The translations under genes were made by a program, and so were the position numbers. Source: Sinobaca qinghaiensis (GTDB lineage: Bacteria; Bacillota; Bacilli; Bacillales; Marinococcaceae). Taken from it: a stretch of 64,000 nt of DNA. The stretch spans positions 119,241 through 183,240 of the forward strand of contig NZ_RAPK01000006.1 in NCBI RefSeq assembly GCF_003610495.1. The letters run 5' to 3'. The notes under the pieces are model-generated. The model saw only the letters and a list, made by a program, of their open reading frames with translations. It was not told the origin of the DNA and made no database searches. Each line of letters begins with the position of its first letter. The first letter of the stretch is position 1. This document shows positions 44,945-53,122 of the stretch, one piece after another.

Positions 44945-46273
44945 ACCATTCTTAATTTATTTTTTGTAGCAGCACTGATTGCATTGACGGCCTTTTTCGT
45001 CGCCACGGAATTTGCCATTGTCAAAGTACGTTCTTCCCAGCTCGATCAGCTGATTGCAGAAGGAAAGCCAAGGGCCCGGGCGGCTAAGCATGTAACCGAC
45101 CGTCTTGATGAATACCTGTCTGCCTGCCAGCTGGGTATTACTATCACAGCTTTGGGACTGGGGTGGCTGGGGGAGCCTACAGTAGAAAGGCTGCTGCACC
45201 CTCTTATAGAACCACTTGGCCTGCCGGGATCTATTACAACCATAGGCACTTTTCTGATCGCCTTTCTGGCCGTTACATTTCTGCACGTAGTAGTTGGAGA
45301 ACTGGCGCCTAAAACGCTTGCTATACAAAAAGCGCAGCAGGTTACGCTGTTGACCGCTAAGCCCATCCGCCTGTTTTACCGGATAATGTTTCCTTTTATA
45401 TGGTTTTTAAACGGGTCTGCGCGCCAGCTGACAAAAATGGTCGGTTTAAAGCCGATGTCTGAAAATGAAGGGGCGCATTCCGAGGAAGAGCTGAAACTCA
45501 TTCTTTCCGACAGTTATGAAAAAGGGGAAATCAACCAGTCCGAATTCAGCTATGTAAACCGGATTTTCGAGTTTGATAACCGTCTGGCAAAAGAAATAAT
45601 GGTTCCCCGCACAGAAATGACCGCGCTCTCTGTGACGGATACTTTAAAGGAAAGCGTAACTATAATGACGACAGAACGTTTTACAAGGTATCCGCTTTTG
45701 GAAGGCGATAAAGATCATATTATAGGAATGGTGCATGCCCGCGATATATTAAGCTACTTATACGTTGAGGAGAATCATATGCTGGAAAAAGAGCGGCCGC
45801 TGGAGGAGTTCGTCCGGCCGGTTATTCAGATGCTCGAAACCGTACCTATCTCGAAGCTTCTTCTCACTATGCAGAAAGAAAGAACCCACATGGCGATCCT
45901 TCTGGATGAATTTGGAGGAACAGCGGGACTTGTAACCGCAGAAGACATTATTGAGGAGATTGTTGGGGAAATTCAGGATGAATTTGATATGGAAGAGCAT
46001 GCTTTAGTCGAGAAGCTAGGAGAGGACCATTATAAAATAGACGGCAAAGTCCTTATTGAAGAAATCAACGAGCTGCTGGCTGTTGATATTATGGCAGAAG
46101 ACGTGGATACGATTGGGGGATGGGTGTTCTCTCAGAAATATGACGTAGCCGAACAGGACAGGCTTCTATTCCAGGAGTGGATTTTTCAGGTGAACGAAAT
46201 GGATAACCATCAAATTAAAACCATTGAAATCAGAAAAGCAGATCCTTCTTCAGAAGCTTCATCCGGCCTATAA
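44942..46273 (+). CDS. CNNM/CBS-domain CorC-HlyC family membrane protein (paralog 2)
   Basis: 443 residues. The CNNM domain has four helices (1-190) and opens with LTAFFVATEFAIVKVRSSQ. Two CBS domains (about 215-340) have RFTRYPLLEGD and LDEFGGTAGLVTAEDIIEE. The CorC_HlyC C-terminal domain covers about 355-430. It is longer than the copy at 20104 and belongs to the YrkA/YqhB-like branch. Divalent cation export is the family expectation. The TTG start is separated from its ribosome site by a hairpin. Confidence 0.87.
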   Translation: MTILNLFFVAALIALTAFFVATEFAIVKVRSSQLDQLIAEGKPRARAAKHVTDRLDEYLSACQLGITITALGLGWLGEPTVERLLHPLIEPLGLPGSITTIGTFLIAFLAVTFLHVVVGELAPKTLAIQKAQQVTLLTAKPIRLFYRIMFPFIWFLNGSARQLTKMVGLKPMSENEGAHSEEELKLILSDSYEKGEINQSEFSYVNRIFEFDNRLAKEIMVPRTEMTALSVTDTLKESVTIMTTERFTRYPLLEGDKDHIIGMVHARDILSYLYVEENHMLEKERPLEEFVRPVIQMLETVPISKLLLTMQKERTHMAILLDEFGGTAGLVTAEDIIEEIVGEIQDEFDMEEHALVEKLGEDHYKIDGKVLIEEINELLAVDIMAEDVDTIGGWVFSQKYDVAEQDRLLFQEWIFQVNEMDNHQIKTIEIRKADPSSEASSGL

Positions 46274-46351
46274 ATCAGAATTGGATGAACAATAGTAAAT
46301 AAACACAATGACCAAATGTGAACTTTTTTTTACAATTTCAGTGAAAACCGC

Positions 46352-46379
46352 TTGATTTTTTCAAAGAAGAGAGTATGAT
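46352..46379 (+). promoter_or_regulatory. SigA promoter of the 43-codon gene
   Basis: TTGATT (46352-46357) and TATGAT (46374-46379) with 16 bases between, 24 bases before the start codon. Confidence 0.55.
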
Positions 46380-46402
46380 AATCTCAATAAGGAGATGATC
46401 AT

Positions 46403-46534
46403 ATGATTGCAGCATATTTTCTGCAAAGCTTTCGCTTTGTTATGATGGGAGCAATGGGGCTTACAGCACTAAGTCTTGTCACGTTCCAGTGCGTTGAGCT
46501 GTATCACGCATTAATGACAATGTTCCACAAATAA
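46403..46534 (+). CDS. Small membrane protein (43 residues)
   Basis: ATG 46403 follows AAGGAG by eight bases. A promoter and a terminator frame the gene, so it is an independent unit. The peptide has one membrane-spanning stretch (about 10-33, rich in Met, Leu and Phe) and ends in MTMFHK. No family was recognised. It is too short to be predicted by length alone, but its signals are good. Confidence 0.6.
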   Translation: MIAAYFLQSFRFVMMGAMGLTALSLVTFQCVELYHALMTMFHK

Positions 46535-46544
46535 GTCTGTATAT

Positions 46545-46582
46545 AAAAAAAGCCGTTCTCTGCGATAGAGAACGGCTTTTTA
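46545..46582. terminator. Rho-independent terminator
   Basis: AAAAAGCCGTTCTCT pairs with AGAGAACGGCTTTTT around GCGAT. It also faces the convergent aroK-like gene. Confidence 0.85.
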
Positions 46583-46614
46583 GATACATAAAACCAAGTG
46601 CACGGCCGTCGGTT

Positions 46615-47166
46615 TTATTCGTTCATTTTCCAGGAAACTTTCAGAGAGTCTGTAATATACTCTGCGATTTCTTCTTCTGTCAAATGGTCAGTGGATACTT
46701 TCGAGCTGTGCTCGGCGTATATCATTTTCCGTTTGTTAAACAGATCTTCGATTTCTTCCATACTGCGGCCCTGCAGTACGGGACGGCTTTCCATAAGCAT
46801 GTGAAGACGTTCATTCTTCCAGACATCCCAGGTAATATCAAGATAAATTACGATACAGTCTGCCATGCAGGCTTCGCGGACTTCTTTCTGCATAAAAGCA
46901 CCGCCGCCGACAGAAATAATCTTCAGTTTCTGACCGGCATAATGCTGAATCAGCTGCTTTTCTTTTTCGCGGAATTCTTTTTCGCCGATGGTTTTGAAAA
47001 TTTCCGGAACCGGCATTTGATATTCCTGTTCAATGGCTTCATCGATATCTATGAAAGACCGGTACAGCTTTTTTGCTACAAGCTTTCCTATTGTCGTTTT
47101 GCCAACGCCCATAAAACCGATAAAAACGATGCTTTTTTCTCTAAGTGAACATTCGTTTGTCTGCAT
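46615..47166 (-). CDS. aroK: Shikimate kinase
   Basis: 183-residue cytosolic enzyme of the chorismate pathway that phosphorylates shikimate. Walker A is GFMGVGKTT (residues 17-25) and the substrate motif FIDIDEAIE near 38. The GGGAF loop is near 86, and the lid arginine lies in ESRPVLQGR near 127. It is monocistronic, away from other aro genes. GAAAGAGAG precedes the ATG. Confidence 0.87.
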   Translation of the reverse strand: MQTNECSLREKSIVFIGFMGVGKTTIGKLVAKKLYRSFIDIDEAIEQEYQMPVPEIFKTIGEKEFREKEKQLIQHYAGQKLKIISVGGGAFMQKEVREACMADCIVIYLDITWDVWKNERLHMLMESRPVLQGRSMEEIEDLFNKRKMIYAEHSSKVSTDHLTEEEIAEYITDSLKVSWKMNE

Positions 47167-47388
47167 AAAAAGCTCTCTTTCCTTTATAAGAATATCTTTG
47201 CTTTCCTATCGTCTAAAATGAATTGTAACACATTCCTGATTTGCTGCGCTGCAGCCGCAGATAATCAGCGGAAAAAAGGAAAAGGGAATCAGGCATAAGC
47301 AGGCTTTGGAAATCCCGTGATTATTTCCCATGAAAGTGTGGAATAGAAAATAGAACGCATACATATAAGAGAGGGGCTGTCAGTCGTT

Positions 47389-48765
47389 ATGGAAAAAACA
47401 GAAGCAATTATAGAAAATTCATTAAATGCATTAATGGAAAATAAAGATTTTCTCCCAGATTTACAGCAGGAGGATAGAAAGAAAGCTTTTTCATCTCTTC
47501 TTTCTATTCTTTCCACTCCAAACCATATCCATAAATCATTTCTCCGGGTTACGCTCCGGGATGACAAAGTAGTCCGGATTCCGGCTTTCCGGGTGCAGCA
47601 CAATAATACAATGGGTGCTTATAAAGGAGGCATCCGTTTTCATGAAAGTGTAAGTGAGGAAGAAACGATCACGCTTGCTTCGTTAATGTCTCTTAAGAAC
47701 GCTCTGCATGATGTGCCGTTCGGAGGCGCAAAAGGCGGTATTTCCATTAATCCGCGGGATTATAATAAAAAAGAGCTGAACCTTATCTGCAAAAAATATG
47801 TGCAGTATTTTGCTGACATTCTTGGCACAGACAAGGACGTGCCGGCTCCCGATGTGGGATCAAGCGAAAGGGAAATGGACTGGATGATGGCAGAGTTCAA
47901 AAATATTCATCCCGGCGAGTCCTACCGTGGAAGCTTTACCGGAAAAAGCGTTCTTAATGGAGGGTCGCTGGGTCGTAAAGAAGCGACAGGGAAGGGAGTT
48001 TACTTTACGTTCCGCTACATTCTTCATGATTTCCTTAAAGAGCATAAAGGCGATTACCCGGACAGTACAAACCCGTTTTTAAAAACAGCACTGCAGTATA
48101 CGGAAAAGCCGTTGAAAATTGCGGTGCAGGGATTTGGAAATGTTGGTTCCGTTGCCGCTCTGGAGGCGTATCACTGCCCTCATCTAAATAATAAGGTAGT
48201 GGCCGTCAGCGATAGAAATGTCACGCTTTATAACGAAAAAGGGCTGGCAGTACCTGAGCTTGCTGCCTTCACGAAAGAAAACGAAGGAGATCTCCCCCGG
48301 ACTTCCGAAGAAATTAATGGACTGGGTATAGAAGCTGAAATCATGGGACGCGATGATATTATTACGATGGATGTTGATGCTTTGTTTTTCGCGGCTCTTG
48401 GCAATGTGGTAGACGAACACAATATGAAAGACGTTAAAGCTGAACTGCTTATTGAAGGAGCAAATACGCCTATTACAGCAGAAGCAGATAAATACTTAAG
48501 CGATAAGGGTTCCGTAATTATTCCGGATATTCTGGCCAATGCGGGAGGCGTTATTGTTTCCTACCTGGAATGGCTGCAGGGAAGAGAAACAACGATGTAC
48601 AGCGAAGAAGAAGTATTTAAACAGCTGTTTGATAAGATGAAGCATACGATGGATACTATTCTTCCACAGTTTTTCGGGGATCCTTTTCCTCTCCGCCAAA
48701 ACTGCTTTATTCATTCGGTAACCAAGCTGTCGACTATTCTTTATATCCGGGGAAAACTGTATTAA
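47389..48765 (+). CDS. Glutamate dehydrogenase (Glu/Leu/Phe/Val family)
   Basis: 458 residues, the length of the hexameric NADP-type enzymes. MGAYKGGIRFH and LKNALHDVPFGGAKGGI contain the substrate Lys residues, with the catalytic Lys in GGAKGG. The catalytic Asp lies in DVPAPDVGSS. The Rossmann motif VQGFGNVGSVAA is near 250. It links 2-oxoglutarate, ammonia and glutamate. GAGGGG is 12 bases before the ATG, a little far, so the start is likely but not certain. It is monocistronic. Confidence 0.9.
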   Translation: MEKTEAIIENSLNALMENKDFLPDLQQEDRKKAFSSLLSILSTPNHIHKSFLRVTLRDDKVVRIPAFRVQHNNTMGAYKGGIRFHESVSEEETITLASLMSLKNALHDVPFGGAKGGISINPRDYNKKELNLICKKYVQYFADILGTDKDVPAPDVGSSEREMDWMMAEFKNIHPGESYRGSFTGKSVLNGGSLGRKEATGKGVYFTFRYILHDFLKEHKGDYPDSTNPFLKTALQYTEKPLKIAVQGFGNVGSVAALEAYHCPHLNNKVVAVSDRNVTLYNEKGLAVPELAAFTKENEGDLPRTSEEINGLGIEAEIMGRDDIITMDVDALFFAALGNVVDEHNMKDVKAELLIEGANTPITAEADKYLSDKGSVIIPDILANAGGVIVSYLEWLQGRETTMYSEEEVFKQLFDKMKHTMDTILPQFFGDPFPLRQNCFIHSVTKLSTILYIRGKLY

Positions 48766-48843
48766 TAGAAAAAGCAGATTTATTTTCTCTCTTTTTGATC
48801 GGGCGTATAATAGAGGTACACCACGAAAAGGGGGGAAAGACAA

Positions 48844-49194
48844 ATGGATATATCGCTGTATAAAGATGTAATTAAAGACGAACGAGGCAATTATTACAGA
48901 GCAATAGCCTACCGCAAGAAAAAATTAGTACTCGTACACGCTTTTATAGATCTTTCCTTTGATACGGTTCTGGAATTCACCCAGAGTTTTCAGGAAAAGC
49001 ATCGGGAATATGAGCACCAGTTTCTGGGTAAAGAGCCGATGGACAGGCTGCGTCATGACTATATGTTTGCCCTCGAAAACCGGGATGGCATGCATTTGTA
49101 CAGCCTGGAGGAAGTAGAAGAATACTATGAAATTGAGTTTATAGATGCTATTGAATTTTTCCGCCATACCCAGGCAGGAAGACCTGCCCTGTAA
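48844..49194 (+). CDS. Conserved small cytosolic protein, unknown
   Basis: 116 residues, basic in the first third (YRKKKLVL) and acidic in the last third (LEEVEEYYEIEFIDAIEFF). No membrane segment or known motif is visible. AAGGGGGG precedes the ATG. It is single, with its own terminator. No family was recognised. Confidence 0.6.
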   Translation: MDISLYKDVIKDERGNYYRAIAYRKKKLVLVHAFIDLSFDTVLEFTQSFQEKHREYEHQFLGKEPMDRLRHDYMFALENRDGMHLYSLEEVEEYYEIEFIDAIEFFRHTQAGRPAL

Positions 49195-49222
49195 AAGTCC
49201 CGGCGTGTATAAGTGCAGATAT

Positions 49223-49258
49223 AAAAAAACAGGAGCCTGAAGAGGCTCCTGTTTTTTT
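49223..49258. terminator. Rho-independent terminator, bidirectional
   Basis: AAAAAAACAGGAGCCT pairs with AGGCTCCTGTTTTTTT. Confidence 0.85.
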
Positions 49259-49280
49259 CATGTGCTCTTATTCCGCACGA

Positions 49281-49550
49281 TTATCTTTTTTTAGCGTAGG
49301 CACCGTTCAGCCGGAGAATATTATCAATTTTTTTCGTATTGGGACCTACCACACTAAGCTTTTTATCCTTAATGCTGATAACGGTATACGGAACGAACTT
49401 CTGGCCGGCTTCGCCGAATTCCTTATTTGCATTCATATCATTAACGATGTCTTTTTCGGTATAGGCAATATTTTGATTTTCCAGCCACGTCTTAACTTTT
49501 AAACAGGATTCACAGTTTGGCTGTGTAAATACGTCAATAGAATAACTCAA
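49281..49550 (-). CDS. Glutaredoxin-like protein
   Basis: 89 residues with a glutaredoxin/thioredoxin fold. The redox motif CESC occupies residues 14-17 in TQPNCESCLKVKTWL, and the cis-Pro is in FVPYTVI. It probably reduces small disulfides in the cytosol. Translation starts at TTG 49550, with AAGGAGG seven bases before. It lies 15 bases after the two-helix membrane gene in the same direction. Confidence 0.75.
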   Translation of the reverse strand: MSYSIDVFTQPNCESCLKVKTWLENQNIAYTEKDIVNDMNANKEFGEAGQKFVPYTVISIKDKKLSVVGPNTKKIDNILRLNGAYAKKR

Positions 49551-49565
49551 TGGGTTTCCTCCTTG

Positions 49566-49778
49566 TTATTTCGAAGAGTTTGATTTATCTGCGTTGGCTT
49601 CCCTGATGCTTTTCCATTCTTTTACGATAAGAATACAGGGAATGACAGAAGCTAATAAAAAAGCAATGGTCCAGGCTGTGTCGCCTGTCTGAAAATGGTT
49701 GTAGGCAAAAAACAGCCCAAATCCAATAAACAGGCCTAAATATAACATTTTTCCAATCTGTACGATAGAAATCTCCAT
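49566..49778 (-). CDS. Small two-helix membrane protein, unknown
   Basis: 70 residues with two hydrophobic segments (about 8-26 and 36-52) and a polar tail rich in Lys, Asn and Ser. It forms an operon with the glutaredoxin-like gene. No family was recognised. Confidence 0.55.
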   Translation of the reverse strand: MEISIVQIGKMLYLGLFIGFGLFFAYNHFQTGDTAWTIAFLLASVIPCILIVKEWKSIREANADKSNSSK

Positions 49779-50007
49779 GCAGACACCTTTTCTTTCCAGG
49801 TATTATTGTTTAAGATTTTCCCTTTTTAGTCACTGTAATTATAGCAAAGAACCTGTATTAGAGCGAGATTCCTGTTTTTTTCAGTCGGCCGGGGCGTGTA
49901 TAAGGGTTTCGAGGAGGCGGAAAAAGGATACATACACTAAAGAGATAATAAATAAGCTGAATGGTAATCGACGCACTATCATTTTGCCTAAAGATGGAGG
50001 AGATGTC

Positions 50008-50310
50008 ATGAAAAATATTTCAAACTGTACCTGGAGCCTGGTTGCTGTTTTTGCTGCAGTTGCCGCTGTTGTTCTGGCAGCCAGCTGTAAGAACAATCAA
50101 AATGAGCTGCCGCAGCGCTCAGAAAAGGAAGAGATCAGCAACACCCAGAAAATAGATAAAAGAGAAAGCGTAGATGCTGAAGCCGATCCTTCAGAAGAAG
50201 GCCTTTCCCAGCTGGATTCTGCCCATAAATCAGAGTGGCAGGCCAACGGCTTTCCACAGACACACAGAGGTCTTGAAGAGCTGGAAAAAGCGGAAAACAA
50301 AAACAAATAA
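50008..50310 (+). CDS. Small exported or membrane-anchored acidic protein, unknown
   Basis: 100 residues from ATG 50008, with GGAGGAG upstream; the frame upstream to 49777 has no start signals. The N-terminus is a signal-like hydrophobic stretch ending VVLAASC, a weak lipobox. The rest is Glu/Lys/Ser-rich and disordered, with QANGFPQTHRGLEEL near the end. Terminator at 50320-50349. Function unknown. Confidence 0.55.
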   Translation: MKNISNCTWSLVAVFAAVAAVVLAASCKNNQNELPQRSEKEEISNTQKIDKRESVDAEADPSEEGLSQLDSAHKSEWQANGFPQTHRGLEELEKAENKNK

Positions 50311-50319
50311 ACAATGTGC

Positions 50320-50349
50320 AGCCGCCCCTGAAAAAGGGGCGGCTTTTTA
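50320..50349 (+). terminator. Rho-independent terminator
   Basis: AGCCGCCCCT pairs with AGGGGCGGCT, followed by T5. Confidence 0.85.
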
Positions 50350-50437
50350 GTTGGGGAAATCATTTAATAAAAGAGGTGTCAGCGTTCTTCATTTTGGGAA
50401 TACAAAAGTCATGAACGATAAAAGGAGAGATAAGTAA

Positions 50438-50701
50438 ATGGAAAGAGTGTACGTAACAAACGCATCGACTTCAGAAAAGGATCTTGCTTTTACTAAAGCT
50501 GTACTTGAAAGCGGAGACGGCCACGGAACAACAGATCAGCTTCTGCACGTAGATGGTCTCCTTGATGCAGACGAGCTGGAAGGAAAAGAATTTCAGCTGA
50601 CATTTAAGACAGAAAAAAATGAAGAATTAACGAAAAAAGTAAAATATGATACGTCATTTCAGCCTAACTACGGTCAGACTACATTTATTGTTAAACCGTA
50701 A
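50438..50701 (+). CDS. Small acidic cytosolic protein, unknown
   Basis: 87 residues, acidic, with no membrane segment. AAAGGAGAG precedes the ATG. VYVTNASTSEKDLAFTKAVL and TTFIVKP at the ends suggest a small beta-alpha fold. No family was recognised. It has its own terminator and lies directly upstream of the UspA pair. Confidence 0.55.
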   Translation: MERVYVTNASTSEKDLAFTKAVLESGDGHGTTDQLLHVDGLLDADELEGKEFQLTFKTEKNEELTKKVKYDTSFQPNYGQTTFIVKP

Positions 50702-50707
50702 CAAACA

Positions 50708-50741
50708 GAGGAGCTGCCACTTTCCGGCAGCTTCTTTTTTT
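50708..50741 (+). terminator. Rho-independent terminator
   Basis: GAGCTGCC and GGCAGCTTC form the stem with T7 after it. Confidence 0.75.
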
Positions 50742-50782
50742 ACGGCGGATGACTTATAATTGTCAAATTTACTATGTTTTCC

Positions 50783-50825
50783 TGTGATCTATATCACACT
50801 GTTATGAAGAAAGACCCACTATACT
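50783..50825 (+). promoter_or_regulatory. Crp/Fnr-type box and -10 element of the first uspA gene
   Basis: TGTGATCTATATCACA (50783-50798) is a perfect TGTGA-N6-TCACA palindrome. TATACT (50820-50825) is the only clear -10, and a start near 50832 puts the palindrome centre at -41.5. This is class II activator geometry, and no TTGACA-like -35 is needed. The Crp-like protein at 52006 is a candidate ligand. Confidence 0.75.
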
Positions 50826-50866
50826 AAAGGTAGATAGAACATTACCTTTGAAAGGGGAAATGAACG

Positions 50867-51316
50867 ATGGAAAATTACAAAAAAATTCTGGCAGCGGTGG
50901 ATGGATCGGAAGAATCTAAAAATGCTTTCAAAAAAGCAATTGCGATGGCTCAAAAAGAAGAGGCGGAACTTGTTATCTGCCACGTTGTCGACACCAGCTC
51001 CTACAACAGAATTGAACACTACAGCTCTGCTTTTATTGCAGGTCTCGAAGAGTATGCAAAAGAACTGCTCGATGACTATGAAAAACAGGCAAATGACGCA
51101 GGAATCAAAAAAGTAACAGCAGTACTGGAGCACGGGTCTCCAAAAGTGAAAATTCCTAAAGAGCTGGCCGGTAAATATGAAGTTGACCTGATTATTGCAG
51201 GTGCAACCGGTCTCGGAGCGGTTGAGAGATTTATTATAGGAAGTGTTTCCGAACAAATAGCAAGACGGGCGAAGTGCGATGTGCTGATTGTCCGGATGAC
51301 AGAGCAGGAAGCTTAA
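50867..51316 (+). CDS. Universal stress protein UspA family, copy 1
   Basis: 149-residue cytosolic Usp. KKILAAVDGSEESKNAFKKA starts the fold with the ATP-site Asp. The C-terminal G-x2-G-x9-G-S motif (GATGLGAVERFIIGS) predicts ATP binding. GAAAGGGG precedes the ATG. Its promoter carries a Crp/Fnr box. The following copy is nearly identical apart from a nine-codon stretch (YNRIEHY region) present only here. Confidence 0.88.
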   Translation: MENYKKILAAVDGSEESKNAFKKAIAMAQKEEAELVICHVVDTSSYNRIEHYSSAFIAGLEEYAKELLDDYEKQANDAGIKKVTAVLEHGSPKVKIPKELAGKYEVDLIIAGATGLGAVERFIIGSVSEQIARRAKCDVLIVRMTEQEA

Positions 51317-51501
51317 TGAATTTTTTCAATTTACAGCTTGCAGAGAAAAGTAATACTTTCCCTGCCTTAGAGAAAGAATGGTTCTAATATGTAACAGATC
51401 GCTCTTATGGGAGAAAAATATGAGCGGTTGATAATTTAAATTACACTGCTGCGCACAAGGAAAAGTAGATAGAACATTATCTCTGAAAGGGGAAATAATC
51501 A

Positions 51502-51924
51502 ATGGAAAACTACAAAAAAATTCTGACAGCGGTGGATGGATCGGAAGAGTCTAAAAATGCTTTTAAAAAAGCAGTTGCGATGGCTCGAAGAGAAGGAGCG
51601 GAACTTGTTATCTGCCACGTAGTGGACAGCAGCTCTGCCTTTGTCTCTGAGCTCGAAGAGTATGCAAAGGAACTGCTCGACGACTATGAAAAACAGGCAA
51701 ATGACGCAGGAATCAAAAAAGTAACAGCAGTACTGGAGCACGGTTCACCAAAAGTGAAAATTCCTAAAGAACTGGCCGGCAAATATGAAGTTGACCTGAT
51801 TATTGCAGGTGCAACCGGTCTTGGGACGGTTGAGAGATTTATTATAGGAAGTGTTTCCGAACAAATAGCAAGACGGGCGAAGTGCGATGTGCTTATTGTT
51901 CGAATGAAAGAGCAGCAGTCTTAA
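51502..51924 (+). CDS. Universal stress protein UspA family, copy 2
   Basis: 140-residue Usp, about 90% identical to copy 1 and with the same ATP motif (GATGLGTVERFIIGS). It lacks nine residues after VVDSSS. The leader before the start (TAGATAGAACATTA, GAAAGGGGAAAT) is also duplicated, so the duplication took in the ribosome site. The perfect TGTGA-N6-TCACA box of copy 1 was not found here, suggesting different control. Confidence 0.88.
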   Translation: MENYKKILTAVDGSEESKNAFKKAVAMARREGAELVICHVVDSSSAFVSELEEYAKELLDDYEKQANDAGIKKVTAVLEHGSPKVKIPKELAGKYEVDLIIAGATGLGTVERFIIGSVSEQIARRAKCDVLIVRMKEQQS

Positions 51925-52005
51925 CAGAATTTTTCCAATTGATGACGTACAAAAGAGCGCTGTTCCTGTTATGATAAGGATAAATAGTAAGGGGGAATGA
52001 TAACC

Positions 52006-52716
52006 ATGACCTTTGCTTCTTCCGTTGAAAGCCGGGCCCGATTGAAAAACAGCCAGGCCGTCCGGGACTTCTTATACGATGATCCATTCCGCCGGCTTCA
52101 GAGCCGGATGCAGCGGCCGGTGATTCATAAGTGCCGCGGCAGTTATCTTTTTTTCGAGGGAGATCGTGCCGACGATTTTTATTTTATTCGAAAAGGAAAG
52201 ATTAAACTTCAGAAAACAACGTCTGATGGCCGGGAGATTATCTATGCCATCATCAATGAAGGAGACTTGATTGGGGAGTACTACGGCGAGACCGACGGTT
52301 CGTACAGCTATGGTGCGGTCGCTTTGGAAAAAGTAGAGGCTCTGGTTATTTCGGCCGCTTCTCTGGAAGATTTAATGCGGGAGTCCGGAGAGTTTGCTGT
52401 CGAATTTTCAAAATGGATCGGCAGAAAGCAGTATTTGTACCAAAAAAGATGCCGGGACCTTCTTTTATTCGGCAAAAAAGAAGCACTTGCTTCCGTGCTT
52501 CTGGAACTGGATGCTTCTTTCGGGATACCCTGCCCGGAAGGAAGAAGGCTTTCTGTCAGACTGACCAATACGGAAATAGGGGCATTGATCGGCCTGACCC
52601 GGGAAAGCGTAAACCGCTTTTTAAACAGCTGGAAGCAGGAAGACGTTATTGATTTCAAAGAAAACCATATTGTTATTAAGAATATTCGTAATCTTCAGGC
52701 TTTGATTTCTAAATAA
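52006..52716 (+). CDS. Crp/Fnr-family transcriptional regulator
   Basis: 236 residues from ATG 52006; ATG 51997 abuts the ribosome site and is less likely. The cyclic-nucleotide-like beta barrel (about 25-140) has YLFFEGDRADDFYFIRKGKI. The helix-turn-helix has TNTEIGALIGLTRESVNRFL, with Arg-Glu-x3-Arg spacing as in Crp recognition helices that read TGTGA. Only three scattered Cys are present, so an Fnr-type iron-sulfur cluster is not obvious. The signal is unknown. It lies downstream of the UspA pair. Confidence 0.85.
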   Translation: MTFASSVESRARLKNSQAVRDFLYDDPFRRLQSRMQRPVIHKCRGSYLFFEGDRADDFYFIRKGKIKLQKTTSDGREIIYAIINEGDLIGEYYGETDGSYSYGAVALEKVEALVISAASLEDLMRESGEFAVEFSKWIGRKQYLYQKRCRDLLLFGKKEALASVLLELDASFGIPCPEGRRLSVRLTNTEIGALIGLTRESVNRFLNSWKQEDVIDFKENHIVIKNIRNLQALISK

Positions 52717-52731
52717 AAAGCTTCCTTTCTA

Positions 52732-52763
52732 AAACCGGTGAGGTTGTCTGCACCGGTTTTTTG
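52732..52763 (+). terminator. Rho-independent terminator
   Basis: AAAACCGGTG and CACCGGTTTT close a ten-base loop, followed by T2 more. Confidence 0.85.
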
Positions 52764-52805
52764 CTATACTAATAAGTATGAAATAAAGGAATAGAGGAGT
52801 AATTA

Positions 52806-52982
52806 ATGAAGCTATTATTAATGAGAGCGGCGGGGCTGGCCCTATTTTTTATGGGTTTTCTGCCCATTGCCGGTATTACCGGCTATTACTTATTAATCCC
52901 TGTTCAACCTGTGGCTCTGGCGGCTACAATAATGGGAAGTGCCCTGCTTGTTCTTTCGACGGCTTTTCGTCCAGCCCGGTAA
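52806..52982 (+). CDS. Small two-helix membrane protein (58 residues)
   Basis: ATG 52806 has GAGGAG six bases upstream. Two hydrophobic segments (about 5-27 and 34-52) are joined by a short IPVQPV turn, and the end is basic (FRPAR). A TATACT lies upstream at 52764-52770. No family was recognised. Signals and composition support a real gene. Confidence 0.55.
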   Translation: MKLLLMRAAGLALFFMGFLPIAGITGYYLLIPVQPVALAATIMGSALLVLSTAFRPAR

Positions 52983-53122
52983 AATTAGGCGGTTGAAGGA
53001 AAAGAAAGAAGAGTTGTCAAAAATAGAGGAACTATATACAATAGTACAGTGTAAGAAAATCGTATGTGTACTAAGCCTTACGAGTTTATATCTTGCAAAT
53101 ATAAAACAATAGGTGATAAAAG

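Noticed and set aside
51430-51470. Possible Fnr box upstream of the second uspA copy
   Set aside because: TTGATAATTTAAATTACA resembles neither TGTGA-N6-TCACA nor TTGAT-N4-ATCAA well enough.
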